Shown: positions 40,981-53,694, counted from the first letter of the stretch. The stretch: 64,000 nucleotides of DNA from Apodemus sylvaticus (GCF_947179515.1 NC_067477.1:146730465-146794464); one strand, 5' to 3'. Made by a program: numbers and translations. The notes: generated from the sequence alone by a model not told the origin.

Positions 40981-41059
40981 AACGTGGTTTTCTGTCAAAT
41001 TTTGACGAAAGAAAATTATCCTGTGGGTTCTCTTTTGAGGCTACACGTTTAGACGTACA

Positions 41060-41230
41060 CACCACACCAAAACTAATTTTGTACGATGCCTTATTTCTTC
41101 TCGTAAAGTTTAAGTGTTTCAAATAAGTACGTATTTGTCTTTACACTGCAACACTGTATTTCCTTATAACGTGGTATTCTTACATATTCTTTCGAGAGAA
41201 AACTCTCCTGTGCATTCTTTTCGAGTTACA
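41060..41230 (+). repeat. Two damaged B units beside orientation switch 2
   Basis: At about 41071 CACACCAAA joins CTAATTTTGTACG, deleting about 37 bp that include the conserved dyad. At about 41217 the B tail GTGCATTC joins TTTTCGAGTTACAAC of another B half, removing an A half and the first 47 bp or so of B. Both breaks lie within 260 bp of the orientation switch, so they probably belong to the same rearrangement history. Confidence 0.8.
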
Positions 41231-44050
41231 ACATGTTGTTTAGGACATACAAGTTAATTTTGCAAGATGCGTTATTTCTCTCATAAAGTGTTTCCAATAA
41301 GTACGTATTTGTCTTTGCTCTGCAACACTGTATTTCCTTATAACATGGTATTCTTACATATTCTTTCGAGAGAAAATTCTCCTGTGAATTCTCTTTTGAG
41401 GCTACACGCTTTGACATACATGTAACACCAAAGCTTTTCGAGTTACAATGTGTTGTTTAGGAAAAACAAGATAAATTAGCACGATGCGGGATTTCCTTAA
41501 AATGTGGTTTTCTTACAAATTTTGAGGAAAGAAAATACTCCTGTGGGTTCTCTTTTGAGGCTACACATTTAGCCGTACACGCCACACCAAATCTTTTCGA
41601 GTTACAACGTGTTGTTTAGGAGATACAAGCTAATTTTTTACGATGCGTTATTTCTTCTCATAAAGTTTAAGTGTTTCCATAATGTACATATTTGCCTTTA
41701 CTCTGCAACACTGTATTTCCTTATAACGTGGTTTTCTTGCATATTCTTTCGATAGAAAACTCTCCTGTGTGTTCTCCTTTGAGGCTACATGCTTAGACAA
41801 ACACGCAACACCAAAGCTTTTCGAGTTACAACGTGTTGTTTATGAAAAACAACATAATTTCGCACGATGCGGGAGTTCCTTAAAACGTGGTTTTCTGACA
41901 AATTTTGACGAAATAAAACTCTCCTGTGGGTACTCTTTTGAGGCTACACATTTAAACGTACACGCCACACCAAATCTTTTCGAGTTACAACGTGTTGTTT
42001 AGGACATACAAGCTAATTTGGCAAGAAGCGTTATTTCTCTTATAAAGTGTTTCCAATATGTACGTATTTGTCTTTACTCTGCAACACTGTATTTCCTTAT
42101 AACGTGGCATCCTTACATATTCTTTCGAGAGAAAACTCTCCTGTGCGTTCTCTTTTGAGGCTACATGCTTAGACATATACGCAACACCAAAGCTTTTCGA
42201 GTTAAAATGTGTTGTTAAGAAAAACAAGATAATTTAGCACGATGCGGGATTTCCTTAAAACGTGGTTTTCTGACAAATTTTGACGAAAAAAAATTCTCCG
42301 GTGGGTTCTCCTTTGAGGCTAAACGTTTAGACATACACACCACACCAAATATTTTTGTGTTTTATCCTGTTGTTTAGGAGATACAAGCTAATTTTGTACC
42401 ATGCATTATTTCTTCTCGTAAAGTGTTTCCCTTACTTACGTATTTGTCTTTACTCTGCAGCACTGTGTTTCTTTATAACGTGGTATTCTTACATATTCTT
42501 TCGAGAGAAACCTCTCCTGTGCGTTCTCTTTTGAGGCTACACGCTTAGACATACATGCAACACCAACGCTTTTCGAGTTACAATGTGTTGTTTATGAAAA
42601 ACAAGATAATTTCGCACAATGCGGGATTTCCTTAAAACGTGGTTTTCTGAAAAATTTTGAGGAAAGAAAATTCTACTGGGGGTTCTCTTTGGAGGCTACA
42701 CGTTTAGACATACACGGCACACCAAATGTTTTCAAGTTACAACGTGTTGTTTAGGACATACAAGCTAATTTTGCATGATGCGTTATTTCTCTCATAAAGT
42801 GTTTCCAATACATATGTATTTGTCTTTACTTTGCAACCCTGTATTTCCTTATAACGTGGTATTCTTACTTTTTCTTTCGAGAGAAAACTCTCCTGTGCGT
42901 TCTCTTTTGAGGCTATACGCTTAGATATACACACAACACCTAAGCTTTGCGAGTTAAAACGTGTTGTTTAGGAAGAACAAGATAATTTCTCACAATGCGG
43001 GATTTCCTTAAAACTTGGTTTTCTGACAAATTTTGAAGAAAGAAAATTGTCCTGTGGGTTCTCTTTTGAGGCTACACGTTTAGACGTACAGGCCACACCA
43101 AATCCTTTCGAGTAACAATGTGTTGTTTAGGAGTTACAAGCTAATTTTGTATGATGCTTTATTTCATCTCGTAAAGTTTAAGGGTTTCCAATATGTACGT
43201 TTTTGTCTTTACTCAGCAACACTGTACTTCCTTATAAAGTGGTATTCTTACCTATTCTTTCTAGAGAAAACTCTCCTGTGCGTTCTCTTTTGAGGCTACA
43301 CGCTTTGACATACACGCAACACCAAAGCTTTTCGAGTTACAATGTGTTGTTTAGGAAAAACCAGATAATTTAGCACGATGCGGGATTTCCTTAAAACGTG
43401 GTTTTCTGACAAATATTGACGAAAGAAAATACTCCTGTGGGTTCTCTTTTGACGCTACACATTTAGACGTACACGCCACACCAAATCTTTTCAAGTTACA
43501 ACGTGTTTTTTAGGAGATACAAGCTAATTTTTTACGATGCGTTATTTCTTCTCATAAAGTTTAAGTGTTTCCATTACGTACATATTTGCCCTTACTCTGC
43601 AACACTGTATTTCCTTATAACGTGGTATTCTTGCATATTCTTTCGATAGAAAACTCTCCTGTGCATTCTCCTTTGAGGCTACATGCTTAGACATACACGC
43701 AACATCAAAGCTTTTCGAGTTACAACGTGTTGTTTAGGAAAAACAACATAATTTCGCAAGATGCGGGATTTCCTTAAAACGTGGTTTTCTGAAAAATTTT
43801 GATGAAATAAAACTCTCCTGTGGGTACTCTTTTGAGGCTACACGTTTAGACGTACACGCCACACCAAAACTTTTCGAGTTACAACGTGTTCTTTAGGACA
43901 TACAAGCGAATTTTGCAAGATGCGTTATTTCTCTCATAAAGTGTTTCCAATATGTACGTATTTGTCTTTACTCTGCAACACTGTATTTCCTTATAACGTG
44001 GTATCCTTACATATTCTTTCGAGAGAAAACTCTCCTGTGCATTCTCTTTT

Positions 44051-44209
44051 GAGGCTACATGCTTAGACATACACGCAACACCAAAGCTTTTCGAGTTACA
44101 ACGTGTTGTTTAGGAAAAACAAGATAATTTAGCACGATGCGGGATTTCCTTAAAACGTGGTTTTCTGACAAATTTTGATGAAAGAAAATTCTCCTGTGTG
44201 TTCTCCTTT
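44051..44209 (+). repeat. Representative A half-unit (159 bp)
   Basis: It opens with GAGGCTACATGCTTAG and carries the A-specific text CATACACGCAACACCAAAG, a HindIII site (AAGCTT) that B lacks, the shared dyad ACAACGTGTTGT, then GGAAAAACAAGATAA. The box region follows; in this copy it is degraded (TTTAGCACGATGCGGGA). It closes with TTCCTTAAAACGTGG and an AAATTCTCCTGTG stretch before the next GAGG. Length is near the 147-bp nucleosome core. Other A halves differ mainly by CpG transitions and by which HOR position they occupy. Confidence 0.85.
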
Positions 44210-44427
44210 GAGGCAAAACGTTTAGACATACACGCCACACCAAATCTTTTTTAGTTATATCGTGTTGTTTAGGAGATACAAGCTAATTTTGTACCATGCA
44301 TTATTTCTTCTCGTAAAGTGTTTCCCTTACTTACGTATTTGTCTTTACTCTGCAGCACTGTGTTTCCTTATAACGTGGTATTCTTACATATTCTTTCGAG
44401 AGAAACCTCTCCTGTGTGTTCTCTTTT
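44210..44427 (+). repeat. Representative B half-unit (218 bp)
   Basis: It aligns to A over its first and last parts: GAGGC...AAACGTTTAGAC, CGCCACACCAAATCTTTT, the (here mutated) dyad, then GGAGATACAAGCTAATTTTG. It differs from A by CCAAATC for CCAAAGC (no HindIII site), by GAGATACAAGC for GAAAAACAAGA, and by about 60 extra bases. After those 60 bases the text again parallels A: TTTCCTTATAACGTGG matches TTTCCTTAAAACGTGG, and CTCTCCTGTG matches TTCTCCTGTG. A and B are therefore diverged copies of one ancestral unit of about 158 bp, plus an insertion in B. Confidence 0.85.
44301..44360 (+). repeat. B-specific segment of about 60 bp
   Basis: This segment runs from TTATTTCTTCTCGTAAAG to the end of CTGCAGCACTG and has no counterpart in A. 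It contains the most variable spot of the unit, ACGTACGTA and relatives, plus the site where some subfamilies carry TTTAAG. Its start (TTATTTCTTCTCGTAAAGTG) loosely resembles the text that follows it (GTTTCCTTATAACGTGG), so it may have arisen by a partial tandem duplication. That origin is inference. The edges are approximate to a few bases. Confidence 0.6.
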
Positions 44428-45799
44428 GAGGCTAAACGCTTAGACATACATGCAACACCAAAACTTTTCGAGTTACAATGTGTTGTTTATGAAAAACAAG
44501 ATAATTTCGCACGATGCGGGATTTCCTTAAAACGTGGTTTTCTGAAAAATTTTGACGAAAGAAAATTCTACTGGGGGTTCTCTTTGGAGGCTACACGTTT
44601 AGACATACACGGCACACCAAATGTTCTCAAGTTACAACGTGTGGTTTAGGACATACAAGCTAATTTTGCATGATGCGTTATTTCTCTCATAAAGTGTTTC
44701 CAATACATATGTATTTGTCTTTACTTTGCAACCCTGTATTTCCTTATAACGTGGTATTCTTACTTATTCTTTCGAGAGAAAACTCTCCTGTGCGTTCTCT
44801 TTTGAGGCTATACGCTTAGATATACATACAACACATAAGCTTTTCGAGTTAAAACGTGTTGTTTAGAAAGAACAAGATAATTTCTCACAATGCGGGATTT
44901 CCTTAAAACTTGGTTTTCTGACAAATTTTGAATAAAGAAAATTGTCCTGTGGGTTCTCTTTTGAGGCTACACGTTTAGACGTACAGGCCACACCAAATCC
45001 TTTCGAGTAACAACGTGTTGTTTAGGAGTTACAAGCTAATTTTGTACGATGCTTTATTTCATCTCGTAAAGTTTAAGGGTTTCCAATATGTACATTTTTG
45101 TCTTTACTCAGCAACACTGTACTTCCTTATAAAGTGGTATTCTTACCTATTCTTTCGAGAGAAAACTCTCCTGTGTGTTCTCTTTTGAGGCTACATGCTT
45201 AGACATACATGCAACACCAAAGCTTTTCGAGTTACAACGTGTTGTTTAGGATAAACAAGATAATTTCGCACGATGCGGGATTTCCTTAATACATGGTTTT
45301 CTGACAAATTTTGACCAAAGAAAATTCTCCTGTGGGTTCTCTTTTGAGGCTACACGTTTAGACGTACACGCCACACCAAGTCTTTTCGAGTTAAAACCTG
45401 TTGTTTAGGAGATACAAGATAATTTTTTACGATGCGTTATTTCTTCTCGTAAAGTGTTTCCAATAAGTACATATTTGTCTTTACTCTGCAACACTGTATT
45501 TCCTTACAACGTGGTATCCTTACATATTCTTTCGAGAGAATACTCTCCTGTGCCTTCTCTTTTGAGGCTACATGCTTAGACATACACGCAACACCAACGC
45601 TTTTCGAGTTAAAATGTATTGTTTATGAAGAACAAGATAATTTCTCACGATGTGGGATTTCCTTAAAACGTGGTTTTCTGACAACTTTTGACGAAAGAAA
45701 ATTGTCCTGTGGTTCTCTTTTGAGGCTACACATTTAGACGTACACGCCACACCAAATCTTTTCGAGTTACAACGTGTTGTTTAGGAGATACAAGCTAAT

Positions 45800-46640
45800 T
45801 TTGTACAATGCTTTATTTCATCTCATAAAGTTTAAGGGTTTCCAATACGTAAGTATTTGTCTTTATTCTACAACACTGTACTTCCTTATAACGGGGTATT
45901 CTTACATATTCTTACGAGAGAAAACTCTCCTGTATGTTCTCTTTTGAGGCTACACGCTTAGACATCCACGCAACACCAAAGATTTTCGAGTTACTACGTA
46001 TTGTTTAGGAAAAACAAGATAATTTCGAACGATGCTGGATTTCCTTAAAACGTGGTTTTCTGAAAATTTTGACGAAAGAAAATTCTCCTATGGGTTCTCT
46101 TTTGAGGCTACAGGTTTAGACGTACACGCCACACCAAATCTTTTCGAGTTACAACGTGTTTTTTTAGGAGATACGAGCTAATTTTGTACGATGCTTTATT
46201 TCATCTCATAAAGTTTAAGGGTTTCCAATACATACGTATTTGTCTTTAATCTGCAACACTGTATTTCCTTATAACGTGGTATTCTTACATATTCTTTCGA
46301 AAGAAAACTCTCCTGTGTGTTCTCTTTTGAGGCTACACGCTGAGAAATACACGCAACACAAAAGCTTTTCGAGTTACAACGTGTTGTTTAAGAAAAACAA
46401 GATAATTTCGCACGATGAGGGATTTCCTTAAAACGTGGTTTTCTGAAAATTTTGACGAAAGAAAATTCTCCTATGGGTTCTCCTTTGAGGCTACACGTTT
46501 AGACATACAGGCCACACCAAATCTTTTCGAGTTACAACGTGTTGTTTAGGAGATACGAGCTAATTTTGTAAGATGCTTTATTTCATCTCGTAAAGTTTAA
46601 GGGTTTCCAATACGTACGTATTTGTCTTTACTCTGAAACA
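45800..46640 (+). repeat. Local single-dimer amplification, about 381-bp period
   Basis: Neighbouring units share TTTCATCTCRTAAAGTTTAA followed by GGGTTTCC (about 45817, 46199 and 46580), and two share GGAGATACGAGCTAATTTTG (46167 and 46549). The direct unit-to-unit similarity contrasts with the HORs on both sides, where neighbours differ and distant units match. Confidence 0.6.
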
Positions 46641-49600
46641 CTGTATTTCCTTATAATGTGGTATTCTTACATATTCTTTTGAGAGAAAACTCTCCTGTGT
46701 GTTCTCTTTTGAGGCTACACGGTGAGACATACACGCAACACCAAAGCTTTTCGAGTTACAACGTGTTGTTTAGGAAAAACAAGATAATTTCGCACGATGC
46801 AGGATTTCCTTAATACTTGGTTTTCTGACAAATAAGACCAAAGAAAATTCTCCTGTGGGTTCTCTTTTTGAGGCTACACGTTTAGACGTACACGCCACAC
46901 CAAATCTTTTCGAGTTACAACGTGTTGTTTAGGAGATACAAGCTAATTTTTAAGGATGCATTATTTCTTCTCGTAAAGTGTTTCCAATACGTACTTATTT
47001 GTCTTTACTCTGCTACACTGTATTTCCTTATAACGTGGTATTCTTACATATTATTTCGAGGGAAAACTCTCCTGTGCGTTCTCTTTTGAGGCTAAATGCG
47101 TAGACAAACACACAACGCCAAAGATTTTCGAGTTACAATGTGTTCTTTAGGAAAAACAAGATAATTTTGCACGATGCGAGATTTCCATAATACGTGGTTT
47201 TCTGAAAAATTTTGATGAAAGAAAGTTCTCCTGTGGGTTTTCTTTTGAAGCTACACGTGTAGAGGTACAAGCCACACCAAATCTTTTCGAGTTACAACGT
47301 GTTGTTTAGGAGATACAAGCTAATTTTTTACAATGTGTTATTTCTTCTCTTAAAGTGTTTCCAATAGGTACGTAGTTGTCTTTACTCTGCAACACTGTAT
47401 TTCCTTATAACATGATATTCTTACATATTCTTTCGAGAGAAAACTCTCCTGTGCGTTCTCTTTTGAGACTACACGCATAGACATACACGCACACCAAAGC
47501 TTTTCGAGTTACAACGTGTTGTTTAGGAAAAACAAGATAATTTCGCACGATGCGAGATTTCCTTAAAACGTGGTTTCTGACAAATTTTGATGAAAGAAAA
47601 TTCTCCTGTGGGTTCTCGTTTGAGGCTACACTTTTAGACGTACATGACACACCAAATCTTTTCGAGTTACAACGTGTTGTTTAGGAGATACAAGCTAATT
47701 TTTTACGGTGCGTTATTTCTTCTTGTAAAGTATTTCCAATATGTCCGTATTTGTCTTTACTCTGCAACACTGTATTTCCTTATAACGTTGTATTCTTACA
47801 TGTTCTTTCGAGAGAAAACTCCTCTGTGCATTCTCTTTAGAGGCTACACGCTTAGATATACACGCAACACCAAAGCTTTTCGAGTTACAACGTGTTGTTT
47901 AGGAAAAACAAGATAATTTTAAACGATGCGGGATATCCTTAAAACGTGGTTTTCTGACAAATTTTGACTAAAGAAAGTTCTCCTGTGCATTGTCATTTGA
48001 GGCTACAGGTTTAGACGTACACGCCACACCAAATCTTTTCGAGTTACAACTTGTTGTTTGGGAGATACAAGCAAATATTTTCGATGCGTTATTTCTTCTT
48101 GTAAAGTGTGTCCAATACGTAATTAATTGTCTTTACTCTGCAACACTGTATTTCCTTATAACGTGGTATTTTTACATATTCTTTCGAAGGAAAACTCTCC
48201 TGTGCGTTTTCTTTTGGGCTACACGCTTAGACATACACGCAACGCCAAAGCTTTTCGAGTTACAACGTGTTGTTTAGGAAAAACAAGATAATTTCGCACG
48301 ATGCGAGATTTCCATAAAACGTGGTTTTCTGAAAAATTTTGACGAAAGAAAATTCTCCTGTGTGTTCTCTTTTGAGGCTACATGTTTAGACGTACACGTC
48401 ACACCAAATCTTTTCGAGTTACAACGTGTTGTTTAGGAGATACAAGCTTAATTTGTACGATGCGTTATTTCTTCTCATAAAGTGTTTCCAATAAGTACTT
48501 ATTTGTCTTTACCCTGCAAAATTGTATTTCCTTATAACGTGGTATTCTTACATATTCTTTCGAGAGAAAACTCTCCTGTGCCTTCTCTTTTGAGGCTCCA
48601 CACTTACACATACACGCAACACCAAAGCTTTTCGAGTTACAACATGGTGTTTAGGAAAAAGAAGATGATTTCGCATGATGCGGGATTTCCTTAAAACGTG
48701 GTTTTCTGAAAAATTTTGACAAAAGAAAATTCTCCTGTGGGTTCTCTTTTGAGGCTACACATTTAGACGTACATGCCACACCAAATCTTGTCGAGTTACA
48801 ACGTGTTGTTTAGGAGATACAAGCTAATTTTTTACGATGTGTTTATTCTTCTCGTAAAGTGTTTCCAACACATACGTATTTGTCTTTACTCTGCAACATT
48901 GTATATCCTTATAACGTGGTATTCTTACATATTCTTTCGATAGAAAACTATCCTGTGCGTTCCATTTTGAGGCTACACACTTAGACATACAGGCAACACC
49001 AAAGCTTTTCGAGTTACAACGTGTTGTTTATGAAAAACAAGATAATTTCGCACGATGCGGGATTTCCTTAAAACGTGGTATTTTTACAAATTTTGACAAA
49101 AGAAAATTCTCCTGTGGGTACTCTTTTGATGCTACACGTTTAGAGGTACACGCCACACCAAATCCTATCGAGTTACCACGTGTTGTTTAGGAGATACAAG
49201 CTAATTTTGTACGATGCTTTATTTCTACTCGTAAAGTGTTTCCAAACTTACGTATTTGTCTTTACTCTGCAACACTGTATTTCCTTATAATGTTGAATTC
49301 TTACATGTTCTTGCGAGAGAAAACTTTCCTGTGCATTCTCTTTAGAGGCGACATGCTCAGACATACAAGCAACACCAAAGCTTTTTGAGTTACAACGTGT
49401 TGTTTAGGAAAAACAAGATAATTTTGCACGATGCAGATATTTCTTAAAACGTGGTTTTCTGACAAATTTTGACGAAAGAAAGTTCTCCTGTGCATTGTCT
49501 TTTGAGGCTACAGGTTTAGACGTACACGCCACACCAAATCTTTTCGAGTTACAACTTGTTGTTTAGGAGATACAAGCAAATTTTTTACGATGCGTTATTT

Positions 49601-49724
49601 CTTCTTGTAAAGTGTTTCCAATATGTAAGTATTTGTCTTTATTCTACAACACTGTATTTCCTTATAACATGGTATTCTTACATATTCATTCAAGAGAAAT
49701 CTCTCCTGTGAGTTCTCCTTTGAG

Positions 49725-49945
49725 GCTACAAGCTTAGACATACACGCAACACCAAAGCTTTTCGTGTTACAACGTGTTGTTTAGGAGATACAAGTTAATT
49801 TTGTACGATGCGTTATTTCTTGTCGTAAAGTGTTTCCAATATGTACTTAATTGTCTTTACTCTGCAACACTGTATTTGCTTATAACGTGGTATTCTTACA
49901 TATTCTTTCTAGAGAAAACTCTCCTGTGCGTTCTCTTTTGGGCTA
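49725..49945 (+). repeat. Chimeric A-head/B-tail unit, 219 bp
   Basis: The A opening (CTTAGACATACACGCAACACCAAAGC) runs through the shared dyad region and continues as B (GGAGATACAAGTTAATTTTG and the 60-bp segment). The exchange falls in the stretch identical in A and B, at about 49761-49786. This is what unequal crossing-over between A and B halves would produce. Confidence 0.8.
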
Positions 49946-52164
49946 CACGCTTAGACATACACGCAACGACAAAGCTTTTCGAGTTACAACGTGTTGTTTA
50001 GGAAAAACAAGATAATTTCGCACGATGCGAGATTTCCATAAAACGTGGTTTTCTGAAAAATTTTGACGAAAGAAAGTTCTCCTGTGGGTTCTCTTTTGAG
50101 GCTACACGTTGAGACATACATGTCACACCAAATCTTTTCAAGTTACAACGTGTTGTTTAGGAGATACAAGCTAATTTTGTACGATGCGTTATTTCTTCTC
50201 ATAAAGTGTTTCCAATAAGTACTTATTTGTCTTTACTCTGCAAAATTGTATTTCCTTATAACGTGGTATTCTTGCATATTCTTTCGAGAGAAAACTCTCC
50301 TGTTCCTTCTCTTTTGAGCCTCCACACTTACACATACACGCAACACCAAAGCTTTTCGAGTTACAACATGTTGTTTAGGAAAAAGAAGATGATTTCGCAT
50401 GATGCGGGATTTCCTTAAAACGTGGTTTTATGAAAAATTTTGAAGAAAGAAAATTCTCCTGTGTGTGCTCTTTCGAGGCTACAGGTTTAGACGTACATGC
50501 CATACCAAATCTTTTCGAGTTACAACGTGTTGTTTAGGAGATACAAGCTAATTTTTTTCGATGCGTTAATTCTTCTCATAAAGTGTTTCCAGTACGTAAG
50601 TATTTGTCTTTACTCTGCAACATTGTATTTCCTTATAACGTGGTATTCTAACATATTCTTTCGAGATAAAGCTATCCTGTGCATTCTCTTTTGAGGTTAC
50701 ACGCTTAGACACACACGCAACACCAAAGCTTTTCGAGTTACAACGTGTTGTTTAAGAAAAACAAGATAATTTCGCACGATGCGAGATTTCCTTAAAACCT
50801 GGTTTCTGACAAATTTTGATGAAAGAAAATTCTCTTGTGGATTCTCTGTTGAGGCTACACGTTTAGACGTACATGTCACACCAAATCTTTTAGAGTTACA
50901 ATGTGTTGTTTAGGAGATGCAAGCTAATTTTGTACGATGTGATATTTCTTCTCGTAAAGGGTTTCCAATATGAACTTATTTGTCTTTACTCTGCATAATT
51001 GTATTTCCTTATAACGTGGTATTCTTACATAATCTTTCAAGAGAAAACTCTCCTGTGCCTTCTCTTTTGAGGCTACACGCGTACACATACACGCAACACC
51101 AAAGCTTTTCGAGTTACAACATGTTGTTTAGGAAAAAGTAGATGATTTCGCACGATGCGGGATTTCCTTGAAACGTGGTTTTCTGAAAAATTTTGACAAA
51201 AGAAAATTCTCCTGTGGGTTCTCTTTTGAGTCTACACGTTTAGACGAACATGCCACACCAAATCTTTTCGAGTTACAACGTGTTGTTTCAGAGATACAAG
51301 CTAATTTTTTAGGATGTGTTAATTATTCTTGTAAAGTGTTTCCAAGACTTACGTATTTGTCTTTACTCTGCAAAACTGCATTTCCTTATAACGTGGTATT
51401 CTTACATATTCTTTCAAGAGAAAACTATCCCGTGCTTTCCCTTTTGCGGCTACACACTTAGACAAAGAGGCAACACCAAAGCTTTTCGAGTTACAACGTG
51501 TTGTTTATGAAAAACAAGATAATTTCGCACGATGCAGGATTTCCTTAAAACGTAGTTTTCTGAAAAATTTTGACGAAAGAAAATTCTTCAGTGGGTTTTC
51601 TTTTGAGGCTACATGTTTAGACGTATACGCCACACCAATTCCTTTCGAGTTACCACGTGTTGTTTAGGAGATACAACCTAATTTTGTATGATGCCTTATT
51701 TCTTCTCGTGAAGTGTTTCCAATATGTACGTATTTTTCTTTACTCTGCAACACTTTATTTCGTTATAACGTTGTATTCTTACATATTCTTTCGAGAGAAA
51801 ACTCTACTGTGCGTTCTCTTTAGAGGCTACACACTTAGACATACACGCAACGCCAAAGATTTTCGAGTTAGAATGTGCTGTTTAGGAAAAACAAGGTAAT
51901 TTCGCACGATGCGAGATTTCCATAAAACGTGGTTGTCTGAAAAATGTTGACAAAAGAAAGTTCTCCTGTGGGTTCTCTTTTGAGGCTACACATGTAGAGG
52001 TACGAGCCACACCAAATCTTTTCGAGTTACAACGTGTTGTTTAGGAAATGCAAGTTAATTTTGTACGATGCATTATTTCTTCTCTTAAAGTGTTTCCAAT
52101 AGCATTTGTCTTTACTCTGCAACACTGTATTTCCTTATAACGTGGTATTCTTACATATTCTTTC

Positions 52165-52178
52165 GAGAGAAAACTCTC
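52165..52178 (+). repeat. B-half hairpin GAGAG-AAAA-CTCTC
   Basis: A 5-bp perfect stem with an AAAA loop sits near the end of B halves. The aligned place in A (GAAAGAAAATTCTC) cannot form the same stem. The stem is kept in many copies, including the inverted block (GAGAGTTTTCTCTC). Some copies change it, for example AGTAGAGTATTCTCTC near 9630, 14905 and 20915. Function unknown. Confidence 0.5.
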
Positions 52179-52227
52179 CTGTGCGTTCTCTTTTGAGGCT
52201 ACACGCTTAGACATACACGCAACACCA

Positions 52228-52233
52228 AAGCTT
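52228..52233 (+). other. HindIII site diagnostic of A halves
   Basis: AAGCTT falls in ACACCAAAGCTTTTCGAG in most A halves; B halves have AAATCTTTTC at the same place. A HindIII digest should therefore give a ladder in steps of about 376 bp, plus fragments of about 600 bp where an A half is missing. Confidence 0.7.
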
Positions 52234-52241
52234 TTCGAGTT

Positions 52242-52253
52242 ACAACGTGTTGT
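52242..52253 (+). repeat. Conserved 12-bp dyad shared by A and B
   Basis: ACAACGTGTTGT has a perfect 5-bp inverted stem (ACAAC/GTTGT) around a GT centre. It lies in the longest stretch shared by both half-units, with CGAGTT just upstream and TTAGGA downstream. Near-identical copies recur in most A and B halves on either strand. It is also where A/B chimeric units recombine (49.77 and 53.75 kb). A protein-binding role is possible but not shown. Confidence 0.5.
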
Positions 52254-53694
52254 TTAGGAAAAACAAGATAATTTCGCACGATGCGAGATTTCCTTAAAAC
52301 GTGGTTTCTGACAAATTTTGATGAAATAAAATTCTCCTGTGGGTTCTCTTTAGAGGCTACACGTTTAGACGTACACGTCAAACCAAATCTTTTCAAGTTA
52401 CAACGTGTTGTTTAGGAGATACAAGCTAATTTTGTATGATGCGTTATTTCTTCTCGTAAAGTGTTTCCAATATGTACTTATTTGTCTTTACCCTGCAAAA
52501 TTGTATTTCCTTATAACGTGGTATTCTTACATATTCTTTCGAGAGAAAACTCTCCTGTGCCTTCTCTTTTGAGGCTCCACACTTACACATACACGCAACA
52601 CCAAAGCTTTTCGAGTTACAACATGGTGTTTAGGAAAAAGAAGATGATTTCGCATGATGCGGGATTTCCTTAAAACGTGGTTTTCTGAAAAATTTTGACA
52701 AAAGAAAATTCTCCTGTGGGTTCTCTTTTGAGGCTACACATTTAGACGTACATGCCACACCAAATCTTGTCGAGTTACAACGTGTTGTTTAGGAGATACA
52801 AGCTAATTTTTTACGATGTGTTTATTCTTCTCGTAAAGTGTTTCCAACACATATGTATTTGTCTTTACTCTGCAACATTGCATATCCTTATAACGTGGTA
52901 TTCTTACATATTCTTTCGATAGAAAACTATCCTGTGCGTTCCATTTTGAGGCTACACACTTAGACATACAGGCAACACCAAAGCTTTTCGAGTTACAACG
53001 TGTTGTTTATGAAAAACAAGATAATTTCGCATGGTGCGGGATTTCCTTAAAACGTGGTATTCTTACAAATTTTGACGAAAGAAAATTCTCCTGTGGGTAC
53101 TCTTTTGACACTACACGTTTAGAGGTACACGCCACACCAAATCCTATCGAGTTACCACGTGTTGTTTAGGAGATACAAGCTAATTTTGTACGATGCTTTA
53201 TTTCTTCTCGTAAAGTGTTTCCAAACTTACGTATTTGTCTTTACTCTGCAACACTGTATTTCCTTATAATGTTGAATTCTTACATGTTCTTGCGAGAGAA
53301 AACTTTCCTGTGCATTCTCTTTAGAGGCGACATGCTCAGACATACAAGCAACACCAAAGCTTTTTGAGTTACAACGTGTTGTTTAGGAAAAACAAGATAA
53401 TTTTGCACGATGCAGATATCCTTAAAACGTGGTTTTCTGACAAATTTTGACAAAAGAAAGTTCTCCTGTGCATTGTCTTTTGAGGCTACAGGTTTAGACG
53501 TACACGCCACACCAAATCTTTTCGAGTTACAACTTGTTGTTTAGGAGATACAAGCAAATTTTTTATGATGCGTTATTTCTTCTTGTAAAGTGTTTCCAAT
53601 ATGTAAGTATTTGTCTTTATTCTACAACACTGTATTTCCTCATAACGTGGTATTCTTACATATTCTTTCAAGAGAAAACTCTCCTGTGAGTACT

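Larger units (their letters stand above)
41390..45180 (+). repeat. 5-dimer HOR, 1,895-bp period, two copies
   Basis: Offsets of 1,894-1,895 bp link GCATATTCTTTCGATAG (41739 and 43633), CCCTTACTTACG (42429 and 44324), and TTTTGTCTTTACTCAGCAAC (43201 and 45096). Other shared marks are CTACTGGGGGTTCTC (42673 and 44569) and TTTAGCACGATG A halves. Copies run about 41.39-43.28 and 43.29-45.18 kb. The period nearly equals that of the 1,886-bp HOR in the inverted block, but the marker variants differ. Confidence 0.8.

Noticed and set aside
40950..40990. The orientation switch as a fold-back sequencing artefact
   Set aside because: When folded, the arms differ at several positions within the first 120 bp and start at different monomer phases. 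A library fold-back would give near-perfect arms. Long-read confirmation is still the decisive test.
52234..52250. TTCGAGTTACA as a Pol III internal promoter (B box) or tRNA remnant
   Set aside because: Only about 7 of 11 bases fit GGTTCGANTCC. No A box lies at a proper distance and no cloverleaf can be drawn, so it is not a SINE or tRNA.
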